DNA from: Blattamonas nauphoetae
Taxonomy: Eukaryota; Preaxostyla; Oxymonadida
Direction: 5' to 3'
DNA: 64,000 bases
Assembly (NCBI GenBank): GCA_033064195.1
Contig: JARBJD010000136.1
Span: 1-64,000 of the forward strand
A program made the position numbers and the translations under genes. The first letter of the stretch is position 1. Each line of letters begins with the position of its first letter. This document shows, piece by piece, positions 55,345 through 64,000 of the stretch. The notes beneath the pieces are model-generated. The model was not told where the DNA came from. It ran no database searches and saw only the letters and a program-made list of their open reading frames with translations.

Positions 55345-57418
55345 ATGTCAGATGAATCTTACTCTGTCGCTCAAACTGTAGGATACGCATCTGAATCTCT
55401 GTCGTGCACCCAAAATTCTCTTTTATCTCCACACCAATTTCCTTATTGGGCTAAACTCACATCAATTACGAGCGCAAGTCCTTCTCACGAACTCATCGAA
55501 CATATCATCACTATCGGTAAAGATGCATCAAATACAATCGTAATCAATGACCCAATTCTTAGTCGTACTCATTGTATCATCAGATTTCAAGAAAATGCAG
55601 CACAAGGGCCAACTGTCACTCTGGAGAATAAAAGGTTCGTCTTTTCAATCTTGTGAGGAAGATTGTGCTGATATTTTGTTAATCATAGCAAAAATGGAAC
55701 GTATCTCAATCAAAGCAAAGTTTCTTTTTCTTTCTATTATACGTTCAGGTCTCTGTTGGCTCACCAACAAACCTCAATGATAAAGATCTCATTTCTTTGA
55801 AAAATCCGTCCAAAAAACATGATGTTCGTATGTAATTAACTCTTTTTTAGGACTCATTTCGTAGCCAATCCTCAATTTCAACTTGAGTGTGAAATCATTA
55901 GAAAGAAGAGCGAACCAGGTGGCGCAGAAGCGGGGTTTCTTCAAAAGTATCAATACATCAGCCAGCTTGGTTACGGAACATTTGCAACTGTCAATCTCGT
56001 CACAACACTCGACGAAAAGATATTCTACGCCCTCAAACACATCGACAAAAAGTGCTTCCGTAATCGCCAAATTCAACAGGGACAGTGGAATAAAAAAGAG
56101 AAAAAGAAACGCCCCTCTCGGAAAGAGTACAAGGAAGAGAAAGAAAAAGCGAGAACCGAAAAGCTCGCTTCAGATTCGCATTTCCTCCGCGAATACTGGA
56201 TGAACCGGATCGCAACCCGCAAAATACCCGGTGTCGAGCAACATAACAGCCGAATTATGGAGAGCGTGGATGCCCTGGATGGCGAGGACACTGTATATAT
56301 CGTGATGGAATAGTTTGCGCACTCCCTTCTGATTCAGACTCAGTTTAGCTGGCACAGATCTTGCAGTGAGGCTGCAAAATAAGGCCCTCCCTTTGGATGA
56401 TGCTCGCACTGTTCTTTTTGCCATCGCATCGGCGATTTGGCAGTGCCATCGAAACGGGGTTGCTCATCGGGACATCAAACCAGACAACATCATGTTCGCT
56501 CGACTCCACCTCAGCGAGGCCGAGTACAGCCAGGAACTGTGTTTGATAGCTGATGCCAAAGAAGAAGCATATCACAACAGGCTGAGGCTCGAGAACGAAC
56601 GGAGGGAACAAGAGGAGGAGAAACGCAGAGCAGCGCTGGCTGAAGCCATATCTCTGCCAACAATTGGGCTGATGCGAAGAAGCAGCTCGGTGCATTCTTT
56701 TGAGTCAGGCGGTGAACGACAGAGACATTTCGATCCGCTGTCTTCTCCGCTCAGCAAAAGCGATTCCTTCTCGCCGGTCATGTCGACCAAAGAGGCGCCA
56801 TCAAAAGAATCGATTCTGTTGGTTCATCAGGACGATCCCCACCAATTCATCCACTTCCTCCCCAAACTCGCTGATTTCGGCATAGCCTATCTGATGCACC
56901 CCACTCCCCCTCAGCCCAGTCCTGGTGCCGAAGAGACGACTGACACTCCACAGTCGGGTGACCCTCCTCTGATTGTGGACGGCATCACGCTGGGCCAGTA
57001 CATGCACAGCGACTATCTCACCCCCCAAGGCACTCAAGAATTCATGGCTCCCGAAATCTCCAGTCTCCTCCACGGGGGAAGCACAACCATGACAAGCGAA
57101 AGGGATCTCTTTGGGTCAGATGTCTGGTCGCTTGGGGCTGTGCTGTTTGAGATGGTGGCTGGGCATCTCCCGTTCTCGGAGGAGATGGAGTCACTGACGG
57201 ACAAAAGTGTTCATCAACAAATAATGGCTGCTGATCCAGTGTATCTTAACGATCAGACAAAGAATCCTATACCCCAGGAAGTGAAAGACCTCATCAGTGG
57301 GATGCTTTGTGTTGATATTCGCAAAAGATTAACGATTGAACAAGTTCTCTTACATCCCTGGTTGGAGGTCGAGCGGATTAAGGAAAGATTGAGATTGGAA
57401 CGAGCTGATGGGCATTGA
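55345..57418 (+). CDS. FHA-domain serine/threonine kinase (Chk2/Rad53-like)
   Basis: Kinase with an N-terminal phosphothreonine-binding FHA domain, the plan of Chk2, Rad53 and Dun1 checkpoint kinases. Five exons, 55345-55634, 55689-55719, 55749-55827, 55865-56312 and 56344-57418, give 640 residues. FHA: ITIGKDASNTIVINDPILSR, then THCIIRF and, across two introns, SKNGTYLNQSK. Kinase: LGYGTFATVNLV (P-loop), YALKHIDKK (lysine), HRDIKPDNIMF (catalytic loop), ADFGIAYL (DFG), EFMAPEI and WSLGAVLFEMVAG. A roughly 110-residue charged insert separates HRDIKPDN from DFG, and a second basic insert lies in the N-lobe (KKEKKKRPSRKEYKEEKE). Introns are 54, 29, 37 and 31 nt. The target pathway is inferred from architecture only. 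Confidence 0.9.
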
Positions 57419-57494
57419 ACATGCTCTCTGGCTCTCATTTCGATTTTTCGATTGTTAAATTTTTTATGCTGGTCCGATCTTCTTCCCCGATTCG

Positions 57495-59517
57495 ATGTCG
57501 CATGGGTATGACTCTGGAAAAACCATCGCTGGATATTCGAACGAATTAAATCCATTTAACGACACAAATTTGGGTCAACAATTTGTGTGGAAAAAGAAAA
57601 ACAAGCTTCTTAAAGAAAAGGGAATGTCTCAGCGAGACATTGATAGAGAGGAACGTGCCTTCCGAAAAGAACAACGAGAGGTGTGTATTTTCCGATTTTT
57701 CCTCAGTTTCTAGAAAGAAATTGAAGAAGCAAGAAAACGACGAGCACAATCCGAACGTGAGAAAGCACTCCTTGAAGAAAAACGAGAAAGAGACCAACGA
57801 GAGAAGGATCAACAAGACTTTGAAGAGTGGGAAAAGCAAGAAGAAACAGTTTTCTTTTTTTGAGTAATTTTCGTCCAGTTTGTGTTCCATCAACTTCGTC
57901 GTCGAACAATCATCAGACTCAAAGAGGATCGTGCACAGCCACTCGACTACGTCTGTCGTAACCTCTCCCTTCTCGATCGAGATGATCGCCATCAACCACA
58001 AAATCCTCTTTCTACCTACAAGAATGATCCAAACGATGAGATGTCAATGGAAGGAATACAAATCCTTGCCGATCAATACCTTCTCGAAAATCCCGATAAT
58101 ATCTTTGCAGTATGTGTTTTTCTTCGCCATTATCTTTCGCCTTCAGGCCATGACCTCTCAAGAACTAAAAAATTGTGAAGAGGATCTTCGGTGCTTTGTC
58201 AAAATGGATATCCCTTCACATCGTCAGTTCTGGGAAAGCATGTTGTTTATCTGTCGGTGGACGATAAAAAAACAAGACCCATCAAAACAGGAACAGTCTG
58301 TTCGCATTCATCATCATCTTTCAACATTCTACAGATCTTCAGGACTTCATCCATCAATCGAAGAAAAGTTGAACAATAGCCTCTCCACTCAAACAAGTTC
58401 TGATCTTCTCCGAATTGAGAATAGACTTCTTTCTGTCGTCAGAAATGTTCGATCAGCAAAAATGCGACGAGACAGTGAGGATGAAGAAAATGAAGATGCA
58501 AACATCAGATTCTGTGAAAATGTGCTGCCTCTTGTTGAATTCTGGAAGGCTAAAAAAGTTCTAGATGCAACTCATCTCAGAATTCTGAAAACGCGATTGG
58601 CCGAACTCGAAAAGGAAGCGGGACTGCAAGATGCTCCACCATCAATCCCAACCTTCAAAGTCCCACTCAAGCTCACCCATTCCGACAAGACACCGTCAAA
58701 AGATGAGACTGCAAAAGAGGAAACTGCCGCAGAGGAGACAGTCCAACAGACTCCAAGACCGTCACCCTCGCCTCGTCCCAACGAGGATGAGGATCTTATT
58801 TGGGGTGTGGACGGTCTTGCTGTCACCCAACCATGGCTTTCTTCAATTCGCCCTCGCCGCTCTCGCCAGAGAGAGCAGAAACAGGCGAAGAAAGTGCTGG
58901 AAGAGCTCTCGAATGACTCGCAGGACGATTTTGGGGAAGCAGTGCCGACGGGAGGAGGGAACCCGGACAGCAGCGAGACAGACATTCAAGAAGAGTACAG
59001 CGACCATGTCTTCGACTCGACGATGGCCCTCCCCTCGACAACGCCTGTCCAGCTGCCAGGACAGTCTTTCAAGTACCGCCCACGGAAGCCGCAATACGCG
59101 AACAAGATCCGAACGGGGTATGAATGGAACAAATACAACAAAACGCACTATGACATCGACAACCCGCCGCCAAAAACGGTGATGGGATACCGGTTCAACA
59201 TTTATTACAACGACCTGATCGACAAGACAATCACTCCGACATACACTGTCATCGACTGCCCCGACGAGGGCATTCCTGATCTGTCGGCGTTGGGAAAGCC
59301 GGGTGAGCCGATTCAGAGGTCGAGGGGGAAGAGGGGCGCGTCGAAGGCGTTGTATAAAATGATTATATTCCACGCTGGACCCCCCTACGAGGACATTGCG
59401 TTCAAGATTGCGAACAAAGAATGGGATTCGAGAAAACACCGCGGGTTTAAGTCGTTGTTTGATAACGGAGTCTTGCAGCTTCATTTTAACTTTAGGAGAA
59501 TGCGGTATAGGAGATGA
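57495..59517 (+). CDS. CACTIN: Cactin, splicing-associated protein
   Basis: Cactin associates with late spliceosomes and is needed for accurate splicing. Four exons, 57495-57680, 57714-57848, 57879-58109 and 58147-59517, give 640 residues. The start reads NPFNDTNLGQQFVWKKKNK as in the family, followed by a charged coiled coil (EARKRRAQSEREKALLEE, FEEWEKQEE) and the mid domain (DYVCRNLSLLD, LKNCEEDLRCFVKMD). The C-terminal CactinC domain is strikingly conserved: YRPRKPQYANKIRTGYEWNK, THYDIDNPPPKTVMGYRFNI, FHAGPPYEDIAFKIANKEW and the last residues FNFRRMRYRR. Introns are 33, 30 and 37 nt. Only 76 bp separates it from the kinase upstream. Confidence 0.97.
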
Positions 59518-59724
59518 GACCATTGTCTTTATTCTCACTTACTCGATCCGACGATTGTTTCGAAAGAAACAGTCCATTCTCTCCCCCAACAAAACATTTC
59601 AATGATTTGAATATTTTTTGTCGATATCTGTGAGGTTTCAAGATGTATCAGTTGTTTCATTCCGGAATATTCTGAATGTTTCGACAACTGGAATAAGTCA
59701 ATATCATTCGTGGGTCGATCTTCA

Positions 59725-62700
59725 ATGTCCAAATCGAAAGCAGCAGATACATCAGCAAAGATCCCTGAAAAGAAGAAAACGATTTCAGAATGGTCTGAAG
59801 CTGATATTGCACATTGGAGTAAAGCCGTTCTGAAACATTATTCTGTCGGATCATTAATTCAACCAATTTCTTTCTCACATAAGAAAAAATCGTCTTCTAT
59901 TGGAGGTGAGCACGATAATTACATTCAGATTGAGGAAATTATCCATCCTAAGAAACGTGAAGATTCTGTTTTTGAAGACCCAACTCGAAATCCGAACGAA
60001 CCCTCTCTCCCCGTCGGGTTTGTTGTGAGTCTTCCATCAATCTCAGTACATTCCAAAGAGGATAATTCTGTCCTCTCGTCTCGACCTCTTGCGTTTTTAT
60101 CTCAAAACAACATCACAGACGAGAGTGAGAGCCATCGCGATGCTCTTCTCCAATTACTCACAAAAGGAAAGAAACTATCACTTTATAAACTCATTTCTAA
60201 CGCTCCTCCAAACTTTCCTCTCCCACCTGCCGTTCTTAAGCATGATCGTTTCGTGTATTCAATCCTGAAGTCAGCAGTTCCAACAGACGATCTTGAACGA
60301 GGAAGATCTCTCTACCTACCTTCTCCTGTTACGTCCGATGAAGAACACATCCTCTGGAAGCAGATTGATCGAAAATTGAAAGCGAAAGCACAACACAAGA
60401 AGGCTGATTCGTCATCACCAGATCCAGTCAAACGATTCACAACAGCAACCCTCTGTTTAACACTCAAAACTTCATTCATCCTGGAGGCAATTTCTTTTTC
60501 TCGATTAGATTCCAAACATTCTCAGGAACAGAAAATCTTTCCATCGAAACCGGCAAATCTTCAGCTCGGGATGATCCTCCCTCTCACTATCAAAAGCATT
60601 TCGGATGGAGAAGCAAAATCGGGAGAAAAAGCTTCTTTTCGGATGATTTATGTTGAATCATTTGGAACAATTACTGGAACTGCTCTTGTTCCCCAGGCTG
60701 ACCCAAAATCCACCACTATGGATAAACCATCACAAAATTTCTATATTGGACAAACAGTGTATGGTTCACTGCAGAAACGGGAAACATATCACAGTCTTGT
60801 TCAACAAAAAGGAAAAAAACGAGCACCAATCGATGCCAACACACCTCTTGAATGGAATGGCACATCAGAACACTTCAGTATTAAATCAGACGAAATTGTC
60901 AAAGAGGATGTTATTTTGAAGTCATCTCGATCAATTCCACCGAACGTGATTCCGGAAGTTCGCCTTTCATTCTCGACCAAACCAAAGAACACTGTCCTCA
61001 GCACAACCTCATCCATTGACTCACTCCCCGAGACTACCGAGCTGGCTCAGGCTCTTGCTCAATCTGGTCCACCGCAACCACAATCTCCGTACTTTCTATC
61101 GACGTTCATCTCTCGCATCGCATACTCATCCCTTTCGGCTTCTCTGTCTGGATCAACCGGATTTGATAGAACCCCACAACCAGGAACTTCGTGTACCGTT
61201 GAGATTCAGAGCGCGAAGATGGCAGGATTTGTGACAACCGTCAAGACACCAACCCAGGATTTTAAAGATTGGACTGGCTTCGTCCTTTCCCAGCATGCGC
61301 AACAGATGAAACTGAAACCAGGTCAAACAGTCAATGGAACAATCCTGAATGTTGAGCACTCGCAAAAGATTGTTGATGTGACTCTCCGACCGTCGCTCAC
61401 GAAAATGATCACAATAGCTGTCATCCCTCTCAAGTCAACATCGCCCATCAAAGTTGAGGAACTCCCCCGAAGCGCGAAGAAGCCATCTATCTTCTTTCTG
61501 AAAAGGCATTTTGATGCTGTCAACGAAAAAATGGACGACGAGCTGGAAGGAACAGTGCTCTTGACACACTCGAATTACGCTGTCGTTCTGGTCACACTCC
61601 CACTCCATGCGCCAAAATCGAAACACGCCATGAAACAACACGTCCTCGTGAATGTTCCACTCTCCACATACAATGGGCTACGGCTGGATTTGATTCGAGG
61701 AAGTTCTCCGATCCTCATGGAATCCACAGTCAGGATTGTGTCAAGCTCTCTTGTTGGCTTCTATGTCCTCTCTCCGTCGGGACAGAAGGACGAGGATACT
61801 TTCTCTCCATCTTTCATTTTTGGTCTTCCGACTCGAACTCGTGCTGGTCCGGAGAATCGTTTGACGATGGCAAACTCCAGCACAATTGATTATCCAATGC
61901 CTGAAATGACATATGACAAATTGAAGGTTGGCGAGACTGTGAAAGGAATTGTGGTATCGCTCGAATCGAAGCATTCACAACGCTTTGCCTCACTTCACAG
62001 TTGCACTGTCGCTCTTTCTGCGAATTGTCATGTTCAGCTGAACAGACAGGACACTTCTCTCGTTGTGACGGGAATTCAATCCAGTGACGATTGGCTCAAA
62101 TCGTTCAAAGTGGGAACAGTTCTCACCGCGGTCGTCGTCAGACTTCATCGTCAGCTCGTTAAGTCAAGCGAGGAAGGAGGTGAAGAAGAACGGTCATTTA
62201 AGACAGTAGGAGCATCAATCTCCCTCCTCCCATCTTTCTTGTTCAGCAAAGAGCATCGCATTGAGTATGGAATCCCGTTTGTGGCGAAAGTGACAACCGT
62301 GATGCCATCAATGGCCTTTGTTTCTCTCCCCACTTTCCCATTCTCTGAAAAAACACAACACTCAGAAGAAACTGCCGCACTTTCAAAGAATGCTCCAAAA
62401 GATCTGATAAAGAAGCTGGAAAGCGGACTGAACAGTGAACGTGGTGATATTCACGTGACTGACGTTTTCGACACGGCGAGCTTGAAAACAGGGCGGGTCG
62501 TAGATCTCACTCAACGACTCAAGATGGGACAATACGTTCAATGTGTTGCATATGGAACGACGACCCTGAATGGCAAACACGGGAGTCAGACATCCATCCT
62601 AATCACCATCCAGCCTGATTTAGTTTCTCAAGCACTAGAATGCGTCACACCTCCAATAACACTGTTCAACGCGGATGCCTTCCCACAGGTGTCTCTCAAT

Positions 62701-64000
62701 AAAAAGCGGGTGAAATCGTTTTTGCCGACGCTTCTCTCAAAAGCCAGCCCAACTGAAGAACAGACAATCCAAGACAGATATCCCATCGGACGGGAATTGA
62801 AAGGAATTGTTCAGAACCTCAATCCACAGAAGGGGTTGTGGTTCTGGGTCAGCAGAACAGAACTTGCATTTGTCCCCCGTCCGCTCATGCCGCAGGATAT
62901 CACAGACGTCGAAGAAGAATACCGAAGAGGAACAGTCGTGAAAGGAGTCGTCCACTCTATCCAACAACCCAAAAGTCAAACATCTGATGAAACTGCAAAA
63001 TCCGAGGCAAGTGAATCGAAAGTTGTGTGTGTGGTAGCCATGCGAGAAGTTCCTCATTCAGACAGCGTTGCTATCACACAATTGGAAGAAGGCGATCTCC
63101 TCCACTGCAAAATAGCATCCATCACACCATACGCTCTGTTCCTCACTCCAATTCGGATGAAACGGAAGGGAAGCACGGATGCCACACCAGGTCAGCTCAA
63201 ACTGAACACGTGGAACGATATGAAGATACAGAAAGGCAAGAAAACAATCACAGCGTTCTGCTACGTGTCCGATGTAACAGACGAGCCAGTGAAGAAGATC
63301 AAAACTGGAGATGACGGGGAAACCACAAAGTATTCTCTCGATCTGAATGAAATGTACGAAGTCGGTGAGGAAGTTAAGGCAAAGGTCACAAAGGTTGATC
63401 ATGAAAAGAGGCGAGTGTGGGCAGGGATCAAGCCCAGTTTGTTTGAAGACGAGGAGGATGACGAAGATCAGATTGATGACGAAGCCGAAGACGATGACGA
63501 GGACTACGAAGAAGAAGAGGGAATGATGGTTGACGAAGAATCCGAGGAAGAGTCAGAGTCGGAAGACAAAATCCCGGTCATTCCATCGGACACTGCCCAT
63601 CCTGTTCCGTCATCCTCACCTCCGCTTCTCCCTCCATCACCATCTCCCTTCCTGGAGTCGTCTCCTCAGTTCTCGCCTGAAGCAGAAGATCTTCCCAAAC
63701 AGACCAAAACACGAAAGGCACAACCGTCAGTGCAGACTCCTTTCCTCCTCGATCCAACATCAAACGCTCCTCAGACGCCAGCAGATTTTGAGCGACTCGT
63801 CCTTGCTCACAAAAGCTCCAGTGCTGTGTGGCTCAGATACATTGCGAGTGTGATGGCAACAGGCAACATTGACGAGGCGCGAGAAATCGGGCAACGTGCT
63901 ATTCGCGAGATTGATGCCGAAAAAGAAGACGAACGCCTGAATGTGCGGATGGGACTTCTTGGAATGGAAATCAGGCTCATTTCGCAAGTCACAAAGAATC
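59725..64000 (+). CDS. RRP5: rRNA biogenesis protein RRP5/PDCD11, 3' end beyond window
   Basis: Nucleolar protein with many S1 RNA-binding repeats and C-terminal HAT repeats, needed for processing of both 18S and 5.8S/25S precursors. One open frame from ATG 59725 to the window's end, 1,425 codons with no stop and no needed intron. S1-like units can be picked out by their first strands: GQTVNGTILNVEHSQKIVDV (about residue 535), VGETVKGIVVSLESKHSQ, VGTVLTAVVVRLHRQ, IGRELKGIVQNLNPQKGLWF and VGEEVKAKVTKVDHEKRRVW. An acidic stretch (DDEAEDDDEDYEEEEG) then leads to the HAT region: TPADFERLVLAHKSSSAVWL, YIASVMATGNIDEAREIGQR and KEDERLNVRMGLLGME, the family's hallmark. The upstream gap to CACTIN is 207 bp. 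Confidence 0.93.
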   Translation, partial: MSKSKAADTSAKIPEKKKTISEWSEADIAHWSKAVLKHYSVGSLIQPISFSHKKKSSSIGGEHDNYIQIEEIIHPKKREDSVFEDPTRNPNEPSLPVGFVVSLPSISVHSKEDNSVLSSRPLAFLSQNNITDESESHRDALLQLLTKGKKLSLYKLISNAPPNFPLPPAVLKHDRFVYSILKSAVPTDDLERGRSLYLPSPVTSDEEHILWKQIDRKLKAKAQHKKADSSSPDPVKRFTTATLCLTLKTSFILEAISFSRLDSKHSQEQKIFPSKPANLQLGMILPLTIKSISDGEAKSGEKASFRMIYVESFGTITGTALVPQADPKSTTMDKPSQNFYIGQTVYGSLQKRETYHSLVQQKGKKRAPIDANTPLEWNGTSEHFSIKSDEIVKEDVILKSSRSIPPNVIPEVRLSFSTKPKNTVLSTTSSIDSLPETTELAQALAQSGPPQPQSPYFLSTFISRIAYSSLSASLSGSTGFDRTPQPGTSCTVEIQSAKMAGFVTTVKTPTQDFKDWTGFVLSQHAQQMKLKPGQTVNGTILNVEHSQKIVDVTLRPSLTKMITIAVIPLKSTSPIKVEELPRSAKKPSIFFLKRHFDAVNEKMDDELEGTVLLTHSNYAVVLVTLPLHAPKSKHAMKQHVLVNVPLSTYNGLRLDLIRGSSPILMESTVRIVSSSLVGFYVLSPSGQKDEDTFSPSFIFGLPTRTRAGPENRLTMANSSTIDYPMPEMTYDKLKVGETVKGIVVSLESKHSQRFASLHSCTVALSANCHVQLNRQDTSLVVTGIQSSDDWLKSFKVGTVLTAVVVRLHRQLVKSSEEGGEEERSFKTVGASISLLPSFLFSKEHRIEYGIPFVAKVTTVMPSMAFVSLPTFPFSEKTQHSEETAALSKNAPKDLIKKLESGLNSERGDIHVTDVFDTASLKTGRVVDLTQRLKMGQYVQCVAYGTTTLNGKHGSQTSILITIQPDLVSQALECVTPPITLFNADAFPQVSLNKKRVKSFLPTLLSKASPTEEQTIQDRYPIGRELKGIVQNLNPQKGLWFWVSRTELAFVPRPLMPQDITDVEEEYRRGTVVKGVVHSIQQPKSQTSDETAKSEASESKVVCVVAMREVPHSDSVAITQLEEGDLLHCKIASITPYALFLTPIRMKRKGSTDATPGQLKLNTWNDMKIQKGKKTITAFCYVSDVTDEPVKKIKTGDDGETTKYSLDLNEMYEVGEEVKAKVTKVDHEKRRVWAGIKPSLFEDEEDDEDQIDDEAEDDDEDYEEEEGMMVDEESEEESESEDKIPVIPSDTAHPVPSSSPPLLPPSPSPFLESSPQFSPEAEDLPKQTKTRKAQPSVQTPFLLDPTSNAPQTPADFERLVLAHKSSSAVWLRYIASVMATGNIDEAREIGQRAIREIDAEKEDERLNVRMGLLGMEIRLISQVTKN

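Noticed and set aside
1-64000. Reassigned stop codons, as known in some oxymonads and ciliates
   Set aside because: TAA, TAG and TGA each terminate genes at family-typical lengths (RPL10A and HARS with TAA, the oxidase with TAG, CACTIN and PPP2R3C with TGA), and none is needed as a sense codon.
1-64000. Virus-derived or LTR-type elements
   Set aside because: I looked for capsid-, integrase-, reverse-transcriptase- and polymerase-like motifs and for long direct terminal repeats, and saw none.

Overview
The window is nuclear DNA of a microbial eukaryote. Genes are densely packed on both strands, most carry several very short spliceosomal introns (22 to about 175 nt), and the proteins are typically eukaryotic: spliceosome, WASH complex, SRP receptor, Fanconi ligase, eIF2B. 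TAA, TAG and TGA all end genes whose lengths fit their families, so the standard code is used. A TmcB-like membrane protein beside an intron-rich gene set suggests a free-living or gut protist, and an oxymonad-type metamonad is my best guess. That is inference from gene style, not proof.

Layout. Positions 1-430 hold a 30-bp minisatellite, and 430-6700 is poor in clear genes: one unresolved gene-like stretch, AT-rich spacer, a 21-bp repeat and what looks like a decayed gene. From 6750 on the sequence is gene-rich: RPL10A (+); a very large DOCK-family GEF (-); an RRM protein (+); a GCIP-like protein (+); a TmcB-like multi-pass protein (-); a U2SURP-like splicing factor (-); an unknown type I membrane protein (+); LSM3 (-) and a ferric reductase/NOX-type oxidase (+) whose start codons overlap; SRPRB (-); a near-perfect 158-bp-arm fold-back; an ABCC transporter (+) interrupted by a 542-bp TA-flanked mariner-type MITE; Lunapark (-); HARS (+); WASHC3 (+); FANCL (+); a small unknown gene (+); PPP2R3C (+); PRPF6 (-); tRNA-Phe (-); an eIF2B-gamma-like protein (-); a FYVE-like finger protein (+); an FHA-kinase (+); CACTIN (+); and RRP5/PDCD11 (+, running off the end).

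The genes are not an operon. Still, RNA work is heavily represented: LSM3, PRPF6, CACTIN and the U2SURP-like protein act in pre-mRNA splicing, RRP5 and RPL10A in ribosome making, HARS, tRNA-Phe and eIF2B-gamma in translation. Exon joins given below were worked out by hand, by requiring GT...AG ends, matching phase and continuity with the known protein family. Donors often read GTCTGT, GTTTGT, GTATGT, GTATGA or GTATCC, and acceptors are usually YYCAG or TAG. No virus-derived element, CRISPR array or rRNA gene was seen.
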